The position numbers and the translations under genes are program-made. Below, one piece after another: positions 19,401 through 26,830 of a stretch of 64,000 bases of DNA (its first letter is position 1; each line of letters starts with the position of its first letter). Origin of the DNA: Acidobacteriota bacterium (GTDB lineage Bacteria > Acidobacteriota > Thermoanaerobaculia > Multivoradales > Multivoraceae); the NCBI GenBank assembly GCA_026707545.1, contig JAPOWR010000001.1:62001-126000 (forward strand). The letters are read 5' to 3'. The notes beneath the pieces are model-generated. The model searched no databases. It saw only the letters and a program-made list of their open reading frames with translations, and was not told where the DNA came from.

Positions 19401-19767
19401 GCGCGACGAACACCCAGCGATAGCCGTTGTGGGCGCAGCCGTTAAGCACCTTGATCAGCATCTCGGCGTTCTCGCGACTGAAGAACCAGACGATTCCCGA
19501 CTCGGCCGACGCCCAGATCCCGGCCTTTCCGTCGCCTACTGTCCCTTGTGCTGTTTCGTAGCACAGGCTGACGCCGTAACCGCCATCGAACACGAGAACC
19601 GTCGTGTCGGGAGTGCAGTCGCTGTACTCACCGCGGCTCAGGGCTGTCTCGGCACGCGACGCCGGTGGTTCGGCCGTCGAGTCTCCCGCGGGCATGGCGT
19701 GGGGGAGCGTGGGGGCTGGGGCCGAAAGAAGGAAGGCAATCGCCAGCCCGCCTCCCAGGGAGCTCAT
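16402..19767 (-). CDS. Secreted multidomain adhesin-like protein: WFF module + CARDB + Big2/FN3/cadherin-like domains
   Basis: 1121 residues, signal peptide at residues 1-24. Approximate order: WFF module 51-160 (VWFFSRENAEMLIKVLNGC, FVAPVTDVAFNLHVTSS); CARDB-type domain 170-285 (ending YYYGACVDPVSGE..NNCSS); Big2-like 290-390; FN3-like 395-495; cadherin-like 505-605 (VKENAGDEV and DIL endings); FN3 610-700 (VVRWTPLEEDDQ). The remaining ~420 residues match no family I know; they end in a Cys-rich tail (VCMQREKG, LCQRDCVRLR, GCVWQCER). The start overlaps the stop of the preceding gene (ATGA), so both are co-translated. Likely surface-exposed or extracellular; function unknown. Confidence 0.85.
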   Translation of the reverse strand: MSSLGGGLAIAFLLSAPAPTLPHAMPAGDSTAEPPASRAETALSRGEYSDCTPDTTVLVFDGGYGVSLCYETAQGTVGDGKAGIWASAESGIVWFFSRENAEMLIKVLNGCAHNGYRWVFVAPVTDVAFNLHVTSSRGNRWIYRNRLGETAATSSDVTAFRCATDDTYGADLAVRAPSVSDADLEPGQSFSLQVLVDNRGDDRSAATTLSYYRSRDSTITTNDRAIGTDPVSALVESGTAAHSIGLTAPSSAGTYYYGACVDPVSGEANTANNCSSAAAVRVGVPEAPPALESGGDNEVATGDTTTLFAEVAEAGDDLYSFGAWSDDEDVAVVAEVRASKSGRLLAVTGKKAGKATITVVAVNSRGEPSGLSTFDALVTSPTANAPALETGSNDDALEVTFRATFRPLETRAYDYQVRLRRPQTAWTDIGCQPVRNSSSSEATGAVSITITGLRAGTTYEARYRSRRSSSCTAGSPGLWSAVGHGTTSGTAINSRPEFAGATSVTVSVKENAGDEVNVGSPVAADDADGLRDILTYSLSGPDAASFQIVPETGQIRTRAGRTYDFESRSTYNVTVEARDVHDETASLPVTIDILDLEANCSQPPRLRLNPRDGLLVVRWTPLEEDDQTAAVLGYEIEWRAGSSGAWTNRVTVPGRENDFAYLAGLTNLQRYYVRIRPFGPERACGWSEPVSGIPQTDRSPLNDQDFEDRLGPGGRLGDRRFPAPGRFSERTNGRHVHGSYDYEKTEPDRGLITLEYDEVGRSGCSLSLLFSSLTSGSFLDECGDAGVNTDFDLEETPPEPENLAPRSQEEFEVLAQGRPFLPGVQIGGHISGTGVSIRLPPGFVAHTGPRRDSDTGAVTRFGRYEYQHVGPSRAQLILCFTSCTEDPEERWVIDLEFISSDAAKYTITVHRKGHEPLTLDGFIDFKNGDYLSDFPPELVPPRHPPQAAGRDLLGIDAASGSTSLSIGADSLQTILLRGEGIQDIAYSPGDWLEPKDGGNQRMMIVGAGPVAALATGTGANGRTGASDGPGFVSSAQTDLTAVTVVCMQREKGIPTRGSRYFSQPKAAEGAVQLCQRDCVRLRSDLVQGCVWQCERTNTASAAGLSKTSIVGKSLIELASRP

Positions 19768-21176
19768 CTTCTGGTTTCCAACCAAGTGCCTCGCGTTACG
19801 GTTCTGCCGTCGATCTGGCACGAGCTCGCTTCGCATGTGTAGCGGTAGCTCCCGTACTCGATGTAGCCGCCCCTGGAGTTGACTGTCTTGACGTTTCCGC
19901 TCAAGCTGCAGCCGCCGGTGCAGACGTTCGGGAACCACGATCCCGTCGGCAGCGTCGTGATCACGTCTCCCACGCTGTACGTTGTGCCCGACGGGTCTCC
20001 TTCATCGTCGTTGCCGTCTTCGTCGGCGCACATGAACGCGGATGTGTCGCTCTTAGTGGCTGCGGTTTGGTTCTGCTTGTTGCTATGCGTCCAGCGGTCG
20101 CCGTTTGGCCCCGTCACCCAGAGGTTGAACTCCAGCGTGGTGACCGGCGCCACGAACACCCAGCGGTGGCCGTTGTGCGCGCAACCGTCGAGCACCTTCA
20201 CGAGCACTTCGGCGTTCTCGCGGTTGAAGAACCACAGGATCCCCGACTGGCTGGAGGCCCAGACGCCCGATTTCGCCTGACCTTCTTCCCCTTGGGGTGT
20301 GCGGTAACACATGCTGACTTCGTAACCGCCGTCGAAACGCAGTGCCGTGGTCGTGGGTCGACAGCCGGAGGTCGGCGGCGTCTCTGGATCCGGGTCAGGC
20401 GGAGGTGTACCTCCTCCGTGGTCGACGCTCAGGCGAATGAAGTAGGCCGTGGCTACCGTCTCGGCGTTCCATGAACCCCAAGTGGCTCCCGATGAGGATC
20501 GACTCCGCCAGAAGTTCCTCGTGCCTCCGGGTCCGTTGCGATCCTCGGCGAAGAACTTCCCGGTTGAGTTCTGCCACCGGACGCTCAGCCAGGTGTTGCC
20601 GCTCCCAAGTCGCTGGTTTGTGATGTCGCCTCGGTTGACATTGACGCAGGTCCCCTGGCCTCTGGTCAGGCCCGAAGCGCTCGCGGAGTACGAGGCCAAT
20701 TGACTCCCCGGTCGCCCACCGGAATCGCGGTAGAACGTCAGGACGAACGACACGTTCGCGTTGTCGTCGTCCTGGTCTCGACCGAAACAGGCCGTCGCGG
20801 AGGTCACGGTTCCGGCACTAGGCAACCGGAATCGTTGAGCGTACTCCTGCTCGTGTGCGTTCCTGATGCGAGTGAATCCCTCAGGAGTGCCGTCGTCGTA
20901 CTTGTACTCGGTTGTGGAGGCAGAGGCGACTCTGAAGGGGCCAGAGACAGCCGCTTCGACCAGCGAGATGTCGCTGGCCTCATGGACGACTACGTCGCGG
21001 ACGGTTTCCTTGACAAAGACCTGCTCGCGGACCGGCTCTTCCCAGGCAAGAAGATCCCGCCCCTGCTGAGCGATCGATGGAGCCGACACGGCCATGGCCA
21101 ACGCCGTCAGCGTGAGCACGACGGCCGGTCGCACCGGACGAACGCGTCTGATTCCGGAGGTTCTCATGATGGTCAT
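19764..21176 (-). CDS. Secreted protein with DDG/FYRDSGG beta-domain and WFF module
   Basis: 470 residues. Start ATG 21174-21176 with GGGAG upstream; signal peptide ends near APSIAQQ. Region ~75-250 is a beta-rich domain (EYKYDDGTPEG, EQEYAQRFRLP, LTFYRDSGGRPGS, YFIRLSVDHGG) otherwise seen only at the C-terminus of the large M10-like protease in this window. After a Pro-rich linker comes the WFF module ~270-380 (ILWFFNRENAEVLVKVLDGC). It ends with a ~75-residue Cys-containing tail (NVCTGGCSLSGN, YTCEASSCQIDG). No catalytic motif is visible. First gene of a coupled pair with the adhesin-like gene. Its upstream region holds one copy of a 48-nt conserved element. Confidence 0.82.
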   Translation of the reverse strand: MTIMRTSGIRRVRPVRPAVVLTLTALAMAVSAPSIAQQGRDLLAWEEPVREQVFVKETVRDVVVHEASDISLVEAAVSGPFRVASASTTEYKYDDGTPEGFTRIRNAHEQEYAQRFRLPSAGTVTSATACFGRDQDDDNANVSFVLTFYRDSGGRPGSQLASYSASASGLTRGQGTCVNVNRGDITNQRLGSGNTWLSVRWQNSTGKFFAEDRNGPGGTRNFWRSRSSSGATWGSWNAETVATAYFIRLSVDHGGGTPPPDPDPETPPTSGCRPTTTALRFDGGYEVSMCYRTPQGEEGQAKSGVWASSQSGILWFFNRENAEVLVKVLDGCAHNGHRWVFVAPVTTLEFNLWVTGPNGDRWTHSNKQNQTAATKSDTSAFMCADEDGNDDEGDPSGTTYSVGDVITTLPTGSWFPNVCTGGCSLSGNVKTVNSRGGYIEYGSYRYTCEASSCQIDGRTVTRGTWLETRR

Positions 21177-21329
21177 GGTCGTGTCTCCCAGCACGAATTG
21201 TTCCCACGCTGCGCGCACGTTGGACGACGTGGCGGTTGCTCGTGCCACCCTGAGACGGCACTCTTGCCCCCGCGCGTCGTGACGAGTCGGAAGCGGGTGC
21301 GGACCTGCGCCGCTACCGCCAAAGAGCGT

Positions 21330-21377
21330 AGATCAAACCTGGCTTGTAGTGCGGGAGAAAAATGTGTAGTTGGTTGC
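21330..21377 (-). promoter_or_regulatory. Conserved 48-nt upstream element, copy 1
   Basis: Aligns without gaps to 26833-26880 at 37 of 48 positions. On the minus strand it contains CTACA twice, 20 nt apart start-to-start, with both CTACA blocks conserved in both copies. It lies in the 218-bp gap about 155 nt upstream of the gene at 21176 and just after the LuxR-type regulator gene. An activator binding site is the simplest reading. Confidence 0.45.
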
Positions 21378-21394
21378 TGTGGCGAAGCGACCGG

Positions 21395-24067
21395 TCAGGA
21401 GTCGTCCGGGATCAAGCCCATCTCTTGAGCCCGCCTTACGGCCTCCGCCCGATTTCGGGCGGCGAGCTTGGTGAAGAGGCTTCGCAGGTGGTACCTCACG
21501 CCATGCGTGCTCAGGCCCAGGTCGGCCGCGACCTCCTTGTCCCGGCGGCCCGGCAACCGCTGTAGCACCTCGAGTTCGCGCTCGCTGAGCAGCGGCGCCG
21601 AACCCTCGTCCGCATGGCACATCGCCAGCAGCGAACGCGCGGCTTGCCGGTGGGATGCGTCCGCGTCGAGGTCGAGGTACATCCGCAATGCGTCCACGCA
21701 GGTTACCTGGTCCCGCACCAGGGGCCAGGCGTAGGGGGATTCGGCGAACCGCCTCAGGTACTTCGTCAGATGTCGCAGGCTCGCCTGGGTGTCGCCAGCT
21801 CGCTGTTCCAGCACGACGGACAACGCCAGGGCGCGCATCTCGACGGTGCGTAGGCCCAGCTCGGCCGAAACCTCGTGCAACTGACGTAACAGCGACCGCC
21901 CTTCCTCCCACCGTCCGCCTGCTATCAACAGACGAGCACGCGCTTCCGAAACGGCCTCTACTTCCCTCCAACTCTGAGCCGTCAAGTCCACGCAGGCCGC
22001 AGGCTCCGCAGGCAACCCCTCCCGCCGCCAGGCTCGTTCGGCCTCTGCCTCGCGGCCGGCGATCACCAGCACCGAGACGCGAAGCGCGACGATCAATCTC
22101 AGGAAGGTGGTCAATCCCGCCCTGCGCGAACGAAGCACCAACCTGTCCGCCAGGGCGAGGGCCTTGTCGACCTGTCCGGACCGCAGCCTGGTGCCGATCA
22201 ACACGTTGCTGGCCGTTGCGAAGTACGAGAAGGGCACGCCGTGGCTCGTCAACACTCTCAGCACGCCGGGCGGTTCGACGGCGGCCGAAGCGGGGTTGCA
22301 TTCCAGGGCGATTTCGTTCCGAACGACATCGCAGCTCGTCATCGCCGTAGGATCGAGTAGAAAACCCTTCCTGGCAATCCGGCGTGCTCTGCGGAAGTGT
22401 GCCCGGGCGCCCTCCAATCGGCCTCTCACGAAGTCGATCTGGCCGTGCAGGATTCCTCCGTACAACACGATGTAGTCGGTGCCGGTGGACTCGAGTGCCT
22501 CGGAGAGCCTCTCGAGGGCGACGTCGAACTCCCCTTTCAGGAAGTGGAGGATGGATAGACCGTACTCGATTCCACCGCGCTTTGCCGGACTTAGGTCCAC
22601 CGCTGCCGTCAGCCGGGCGGCGTCGCGAAACAGGGTCTCCGACCAGTTCGACCCGACTGGAGACACGCCGTACAGCGCCAGGCCGGTACGGACGGTGAGA
22701 TCCTCCAGGGGGTAGCGGAAGTCGTCGTTGTCGTCGCTGGAGGGGATGGAGCGGGGACACGTGCTGTAGAGCGCCCTTGCCTCGTCGCCGCGCCCTGCAA
22801 GTGCCAGCGCCATGCATCTGAGCAGTTTGAGTCGCGGCGATGCGGCAACGACTTCCTCGGTCAAGAGGCGATTTGCTTGCAGCAACTCCGGGACACCGTT
22901 GCGGATCCAGAGGCGTACGCCGCCTGCCCGCTCGGCAATCCTGCCGGCGAGGAACGGATCGCGCCCTTCGATTGCGTGGCGCATCGCCGCTATCGTCTCG
23001 CGGCGTTTCGCCAGGGCCGTGGCGATTCGCCGATGGACGGCGGCAAAGCGCTCGGGGTCTTCGTGACGCCGCCTGTCGATGCAGTGCTCTCGCACCAGCG
23101 GATGCAGCCGCCAGCGCTGGGTCTCGCCGTCAGCGAGCGGCTCGAGCAGACCCGTCAGCGCGGACATCGACTCGAAGTGGCGCAACGAGTCCCTCCGCTG
23201 CAGCACTTCGTCCAACAGCTCCGCGTCGATCCAGTCGAGCTGCGCCAAGTCCAGAACGAAGTCCCGCTCGCTGCGCCCAAGAGCTGCGAACAGGCGGGAC
23301 TCGATCCAGTTTCCGACGAAGCCATGCGCAGCGTCGCGGCCGTCGTCCGCTGCGTGTTCCATGCTGTTTCTGGCAATGCGCAGTGCCACTGGCCATCCAG
23401 CCGAACGAGTGATTTCTTGCGCCAGGGCGCGACGCGAGAGGCGGAGGCCGAAGAACCTAGCCACCTCCGCCCGGGAGAACCTCAGGTCTTCGGTTTCCAT
23501 CGCTTCCGCGTGACCCGCCAATAGGGGACTGGCCACATCAATGCCGTCCGGGATTTCCCGGCCGGCGAACACAAGATGCAGGTTGGAGGGTCCGCGGTGC
23601 AGGAGGAACGCCAGGAGCGGGACGGAGGCGGGATTCAGACGCTCCAATTCGTCGAAGGCAAGGACGAAGGGTCTTCCAAGCGACTCAATCTCGCGAAGAA
23701 CCGTGCCGATCCGGCCAGTTGGCCCGTCGGCGACTTCACTCGCAGGCGCCGCGTCGAGGAGGTTCAGCCCGGCTCTGGCGCAGGCAAAGGCGATGTAAAC
23801 GTCAAGCACCCCAGGCTCGTCGCTCTCGTCCAGCGAAACCCAGGCTATGGTGACCCCATTGCGGCGGAGCCGGCGGCAGCACTCCGCCATCAGGGTCGTC
23901 TTGCCAAACCCGCCGGCTGCTCGCAACACCGTTAACCTGCGGCGCGTGGGGAGGGCCCGCTGCTCGAGTTCCGGCCGCGGGAGGTACCCTGCGACCCGGT
24001 CCGGGATCGCGACCTTCTGCCGCAGCAACCAGGGGAATGCGTGCGTGGGAAAGGGCTGTCCAGGCAT
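21395..24067 (-). CDS. MalT-like LuxR-family ATP-dependent transcriptional regulator (LAL)
   Basis: 890 residues. The N-terminal STAND-type ATPase has Walker A AAGGFGKTTLM (about residue 52) and Walker B-like FVLAFDELERL. The middle is a long alpha-helical TPR-like/MalT sensor region. The C-terminal LuxR helix-turn-helix reads LSERELEVLQRLPGR..DKEVAADLGLSTHGVRYHLRSLF (last 65 residues). Such regulators are activators triggered by an inducer bound to the helical region. The gene follows the LRR/metalloprotease gene by 44 bp on the same strand and precedes the secreted-protein pair, so it probably controls this cluster and itself. Confidence 0.9.
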   Translation of the reverse strand: MPGQPFPTHAFPWLLRQKVAIPDRVAGYLPRPELEQRALPTRRRLTVLRAAGGFGKTTLMAECCRRLRRNGVTIAWVSLDESDEPGVLDVYIAFACARAGLNLLDAAPASEVADGPTGRIGTVLREIESLGRPFVLAFDELERLNPASVPLLAFLLHRGPSNLHLVFAGREIPDGIDVASPLLAGHAEAMETEDLRFSRAEVARFFGLRLSRRALAQEITRSAGWPVALRIARNSMEHAADDGRDAAHGFVGNWIESRLFAALGRSERDFVLDLAQLDWIDAELLDEVLQRRDSLRHFESMSALTGLLEPLADGETQRWRLHPLVREHCIDRRRHEDPERFAAVHRRIATALAKRRETIAAMRHAIEGRDPFLAGRIAERAGGVRLWIRNGVPELLQANRLLTEEVVAASPRLKLLRCMALALAGRGDEARALYSTCPRSIPSSDDNDDFRYPLEDLTVRTGLALYGVSPVGSNWSETLFRDAARLTAAVDLSPAKRGGIEYGLSILHFLKGEFDVALERLSEALESTGTDYIVLYGGILHGQIDFVRGRLEGARAHFRRARRIARKGFLLDPTAMTSCDVVRNEIALECNPASAAVEPPGVLRVLTSHGVPFSYFATASNVLIGTRLRSGQVDKALALADRLVLRSRRAGLTTFLRLIVALRVSVLVIAGREAEAERAWRREGLPAEPAACVDLTAQSWREVEAVSEARARLLIAGGRWEEGRSLLRQLHEVSAELGLRTVEMRALALSVVLEQRAGDTQASLRHLTKYLRRFAESPYAWPLVRDQVTCVDALRMYLDLDADASHRQAARSLLAMCHADEGSAPLLSERELEVLQRLPGRRDKEVAADLGLSTHGVRYHLRSLFTKLAARNRAEAVRRAQEMGLIPDDS

Positions 24068-24111
24068 TCCTCGCGGCGCGCTGGCTCTTCCCAGAGCGCC
24101 AGGAGAAGAGC

Positions 24112-26820
24112 TTACCGGCCGACGACGGGGATCGGCTTGCTTGTGCCGCGGACGCCGCAGAACGGAGCCTGCGCTGCCCCGTGGGCTGACGCCCCACCCG
24201 CAGCGCCGGCGCCTGACAAGGAGTACTCGTCGGCCTGGTCCAAGTTCACCTGGTAGCCGAGATCCGCGAGAGCCTGAACCGTGATCGCGCTGAGGGCGTG
24301 TCCCCCGTGCGGCCCCATGAGCTCATGGTCGAGGATGGGGACTCTCCAGTGCGTTGGCTCCGCCAAGGGCACCTTGGCGCCGACGTAGCTCGTGCCGCCC
24401 GCATCGTCGAACGCGGCGATCGCCAGAGGGCCGTTGAAGTGGGGATCGGTCGAAGTCTGGAGGAAGTCGCCCCAAAGAGGCCCGATCCCTATGCCCAGGA
24501 CGTGCCCGAGTTCGTGGGAGGCAGTGACGTCGACGTTGGCACGGTCCAGGTCGATCGCCATGCACCCCACGACCGGGAAACCACTGTCGCGGAGCAAGGC
24601 TTGTCCGGCGTAGCCAACCGGATCTTCTGGATCTCCCTCAAAGCTGGTCACGTAGACCCGCAGGTCGTCCACGCGCTCGCCGGCTGAGATTTCCCACGAC
24701 CCCTCGCCGCACCTGCCCGACTCTGCCTGACTGAACACATGGTCGGCCAGGTCGTTCGAGACGATCGCTGTCCATCGCCTGACCGCCCATTCGACCACCT
24801 GCCGATGAGTCTGGCCGCGGCCGCCACTCCACCGCTCGTCCAGAAAGACGAGTTCGATGTCGAACTCGCCCTTGGTGAATCGATCGAACTGCACTTCGAC
24901 GCCTCTCCGGAGAAGGCCTGGGACATGGAGGTCGAGCGAGGCGGGGTCGAGAGGATTGCCGCGAAGGTCCAGCGCACTCAGGCTCGGGAGTCGAGCAAGT
25001 GGGGCCACGTCCGCGATCTGGTTGAAGCGAGCGTCCAGTGCGCTCAGGTTGGTGAGCCCGGCAAGTGGGGCCACGTCCGAGATTCGGTTGTAGGCAAGGC
25101 GCAGGTCGGTCAGATCTGCGAGTGCGGCGAGCGGCGCTACGCTCGCGATCTCGTTGAAGCCAAGGTCCAGGTTCTTCAGGTTTGTAAGTCCGGCAAGCGG
25201 GGCCACGTCCGCGATCCCGTTGTCCTGAAGGTGCAGCCAGCTCAGTTTGGTGAGTCCTGCCAACGGACCAACGTCCCCGATCTCGTTGTCCGCCAGGTAC
25301 AGCCCCGTGAGGTTCGTGAGTCCGGCCAGCGGAGCGACATCCGTGATCTTGTTGACCTGAACGTACAGGTTGTTCAGGTTCGTGAGTCCGGCGAGCGGGG
25401 CCAGGTCCGAGACTCGGTTGTAGTCGAGGGTGAGGTGGGTCAGCCCGGTAAGTCCGGCGAGCGGCGCCACGTTCGAGATTCCCACAGCCTGGCTGCCCAA
25501 TCCGTTGTAGGCGAGTTCCAGCACCTTCAGTCTGGTGAGTCCGGCGAGTGGCGCCACGTCCGAGATCCTGTTGCTTGCAAGTTTCAGCCAGCTCAGGTTG
25601 ACGAGTCCCGCCAGGGCAGACACGTCCGTGATCTCGTTGCCCTGAAGCTCCAGGAAGGTCAGATTTGTCGCTGCCTCGAGTCCCTCCAGGTCCCTGATCC
25701 CTGCGTCGTTGGCAGCCAGGCGAGTCAGACCTTTCAGGTGGTCTCTTGTGATCGACGTGCCGCTCGGCAGACCAAGCTCAGCCCGGATAGCCGAGCGCAG
25801 AGTCGGGTCCGTGATGTCGACGGGCGTGGCATCGTCGGGCGCACCGTCGTCGGTGGCGCAGACGAACGCCGATGTGTCACTCCTGGTCACTGCCGTTCGG
25901 CCGAGGGGGTTACGGTGGGTCCACTCACGGCCTCCACTGCTCGTGACGTGGAGGTTGAAGGCGACATCGGTGACGGGCGCGACGAAGATCCAGCGCCGAC
26001 CGTTGTGCGAGCAGCCGTCGAGCACCTTGACCAGCACTTCGGCATTGCCGCGGCTGAAGAACCAGAGCAGGCCCGACTGGTCCGATGCCCAGATCCCCGC
26101 TCGGGCCTCGCCGACGACACCTTCCGCGGTTTCGTAACACAGGCTCACCCGATAGCCGCCGTCGAACGTGAGTGGCGTCGTCGCGGGCCTGCAGTCCGTG
26201 TGCTCCCCCCGGACGATGGGACTCGCGGTGACGGATAGGCCCGGCGCGGTCTCCGGCGGTCCGCTGGCTGCGGCGTACGTACTCGTCGCGTCGTCCTCGG
26301 TCGCGCAGACGAACGCCGAGGTGTCGCTCCTGGTTTCCGCCGTTCGGCCGAGGGGGTTGCGATGGGTCCACTCACGGCCTCCGCTGCTCGTAACGTGGAG
26401 GTTGAAGGCGACATCGGTGACGGGCGCGACGAAGATCCAGCGCCGACCGTTGTGCGAGCAGCCGTCGAGCACCTTGACCAGCACTTCGGCATTGTCACGG
26501 TCGAAGAACCAGAGCAGGCCCGACTGTCCCGAGGCCCAGATTCCCCCCCGGGCCTCGCCGACGACGCCTTCCGCGGTTTCGTAACACATGCTCACTCGAT
26601 AGCCGCCATCGAACATGAGTGGCGTCGTCGTGGGACGGCAGTCCGTGAACTCTCCCTTCGATATCGAGCTCCTGACGGCGCCCTGTCCGCCGCGAAGACC
26701 GACCGTTGAATGGACAGGTTCAGCGGCTGAGTACGCGGCTCCCGGTTTCCCTTGCTGCGCGGTCACCGGTGACACGATCGCCAACAAGAGGAGGAGAAGT
26801 CGTGCCTTGCGCTTCAGCAC
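24112..26820 (-). CDS. Secreted chimera: two WFF modules + ten leucine-rich repeats + leishmanolysin-like (M8) metalloprotease
   Basis: 902 residues from GTG 26818-26820. Signal peptide 1-21 (LLLLLLAIVSPVTAQ); two WFF modules at about 60-165 and 205-310, nearly identical in DNA; about ten 22-residue SDS22/internalin-type LRRs at 380-625 (consensus NLTxLxLxxNxIxDVAPLAGL); then a metalloprotease domain. The zinc site is HELGHVLGIG (His769, Glu770, His773) with a downstream third-ligand region WRVPILDHELMGPHGGH and SAITVQALADLGYQV, the leishmanolysin pattern. No Shine-Dalgarno; it starts 10 bp after the upstream gene's stop, so reinitiation is likely. LRR, protease and module together suggest target recognition plus cleavage outside the cell. 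Confidence 0.88.
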   Translation of the reverse strand: MLKRKARLLLLLLAIVSPVTAQQGKPGAAYSAAEPVHSTVGLRGGQGAVRSSISKGEFTDCRPTTTPLMFDGGYRVSMCYETAEGVVGEARGGIWASGQSGLLWFFDRDNAEVLVKVLDGCSHNGRRWIFVAPVTDVAFNLHVTSSGGREWTHRNPLGRTAETRSDTSAFVCATEDDATSTYAAASGPPETAPGLSVTASPIVRGEHTDCRPATTPLTFDGGYRVSLCYETAEGVVGEARAGIWASDQSGLLWFFSRGNAEVLVKVLDGCSHNGRRWIFVAPVTDVAFNLHVTSSGGREWTHRNPLGRTAVTRSDTSAFVCATDDGAPDDATPVDITDPTLRSAIRAELGLPSGTSITRDHLKGLTRLAANDAGIRDLEGLEAATNLTFLELQGNEITDVSALAGLVNLSWLKLASNRISDVAPLAGLTRLKVLELAYNGLGSQAVGISNVAPLAGLTGLTHLTLDYNRVSDLAPLAGLTNLNNLYVQVNKITDVAPLAGLTNLTGLYLADNEIGDVGPLAGLTKLSWLHLQDNGIADVAPLAGLTNLKNLDLGFNEIASVAPLAALADLTDLRLAYNRISDVAPLAGLTNLSALDARFNQIADVAPLARLPSLSALDLRGNPLDPASLDLHVPGLLRRGVEVQFDRFTKGEFDIELVFLDERWSGGRGQTHRQVVEWAVRRWTAIVSNDLADHVFSQAESGRCGEGSWEISAGERVDDLRVYVTSFEGDPEDPVGYAGQALLRDSGFPVVGCMAIDLDRANVDVTASHELGHVLGIGIGPLWGDFLQTSTDPHFNGPLAIAAFDDAGGTSYVGAKVPLAEPTHWRVPILDHELMGPHGGHALSAITVQALADLGYQVNLDQADEYSLSGAGAAGGASAHGAAQAPFCGVRGTSKPIPVVGR
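24945..25670 (-). repeat. Leucine-rich repeat coding array (66-bp period)
   Basis: About ten 66-nt units, each coding one 22-residue LRR; one unit (around 25470-25540) is longer because of a 7-residue insert (GSQAVGI). The conserved part codes DVAPLAGLTN. Confidence 0.85.
25856..26207 (-). repeat. Near-identical duplicated WFF module DNA, copy 2 (downstream)
   Basis: Codes the second module of the LRR protein. Most of this ~350-bp stretch is identical to 26303-26656, with long uninterrupted matches (for example around 25943-26035 against 26390-26482). This indicates a recent tandem duplication or gene conversion. Confidence 0.85.
26303..26656 (-). repeat. Near-identical duplicated WFF module DNA, copy 1 (upstream)
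   Basis: Codes the first module of the LRR protein, the partner of 25856-26207. Differences are mostly silent; amino acid changes cluster at WFFDRDNAE versus WFFSRGNAE and at the spacer. Confidence 0.85.
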
Positions 26821-26830
26821 ATCGAAGAGG

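Noticed and set aside
24945..25670. Regular 66-bp repeats that resemble a CRISPR or minisatellite array
   Set aside because: The period is exactly 22 codons and every unit translates as a leucine-rich repeat in frame; there are no unique spacers and no cas genes.
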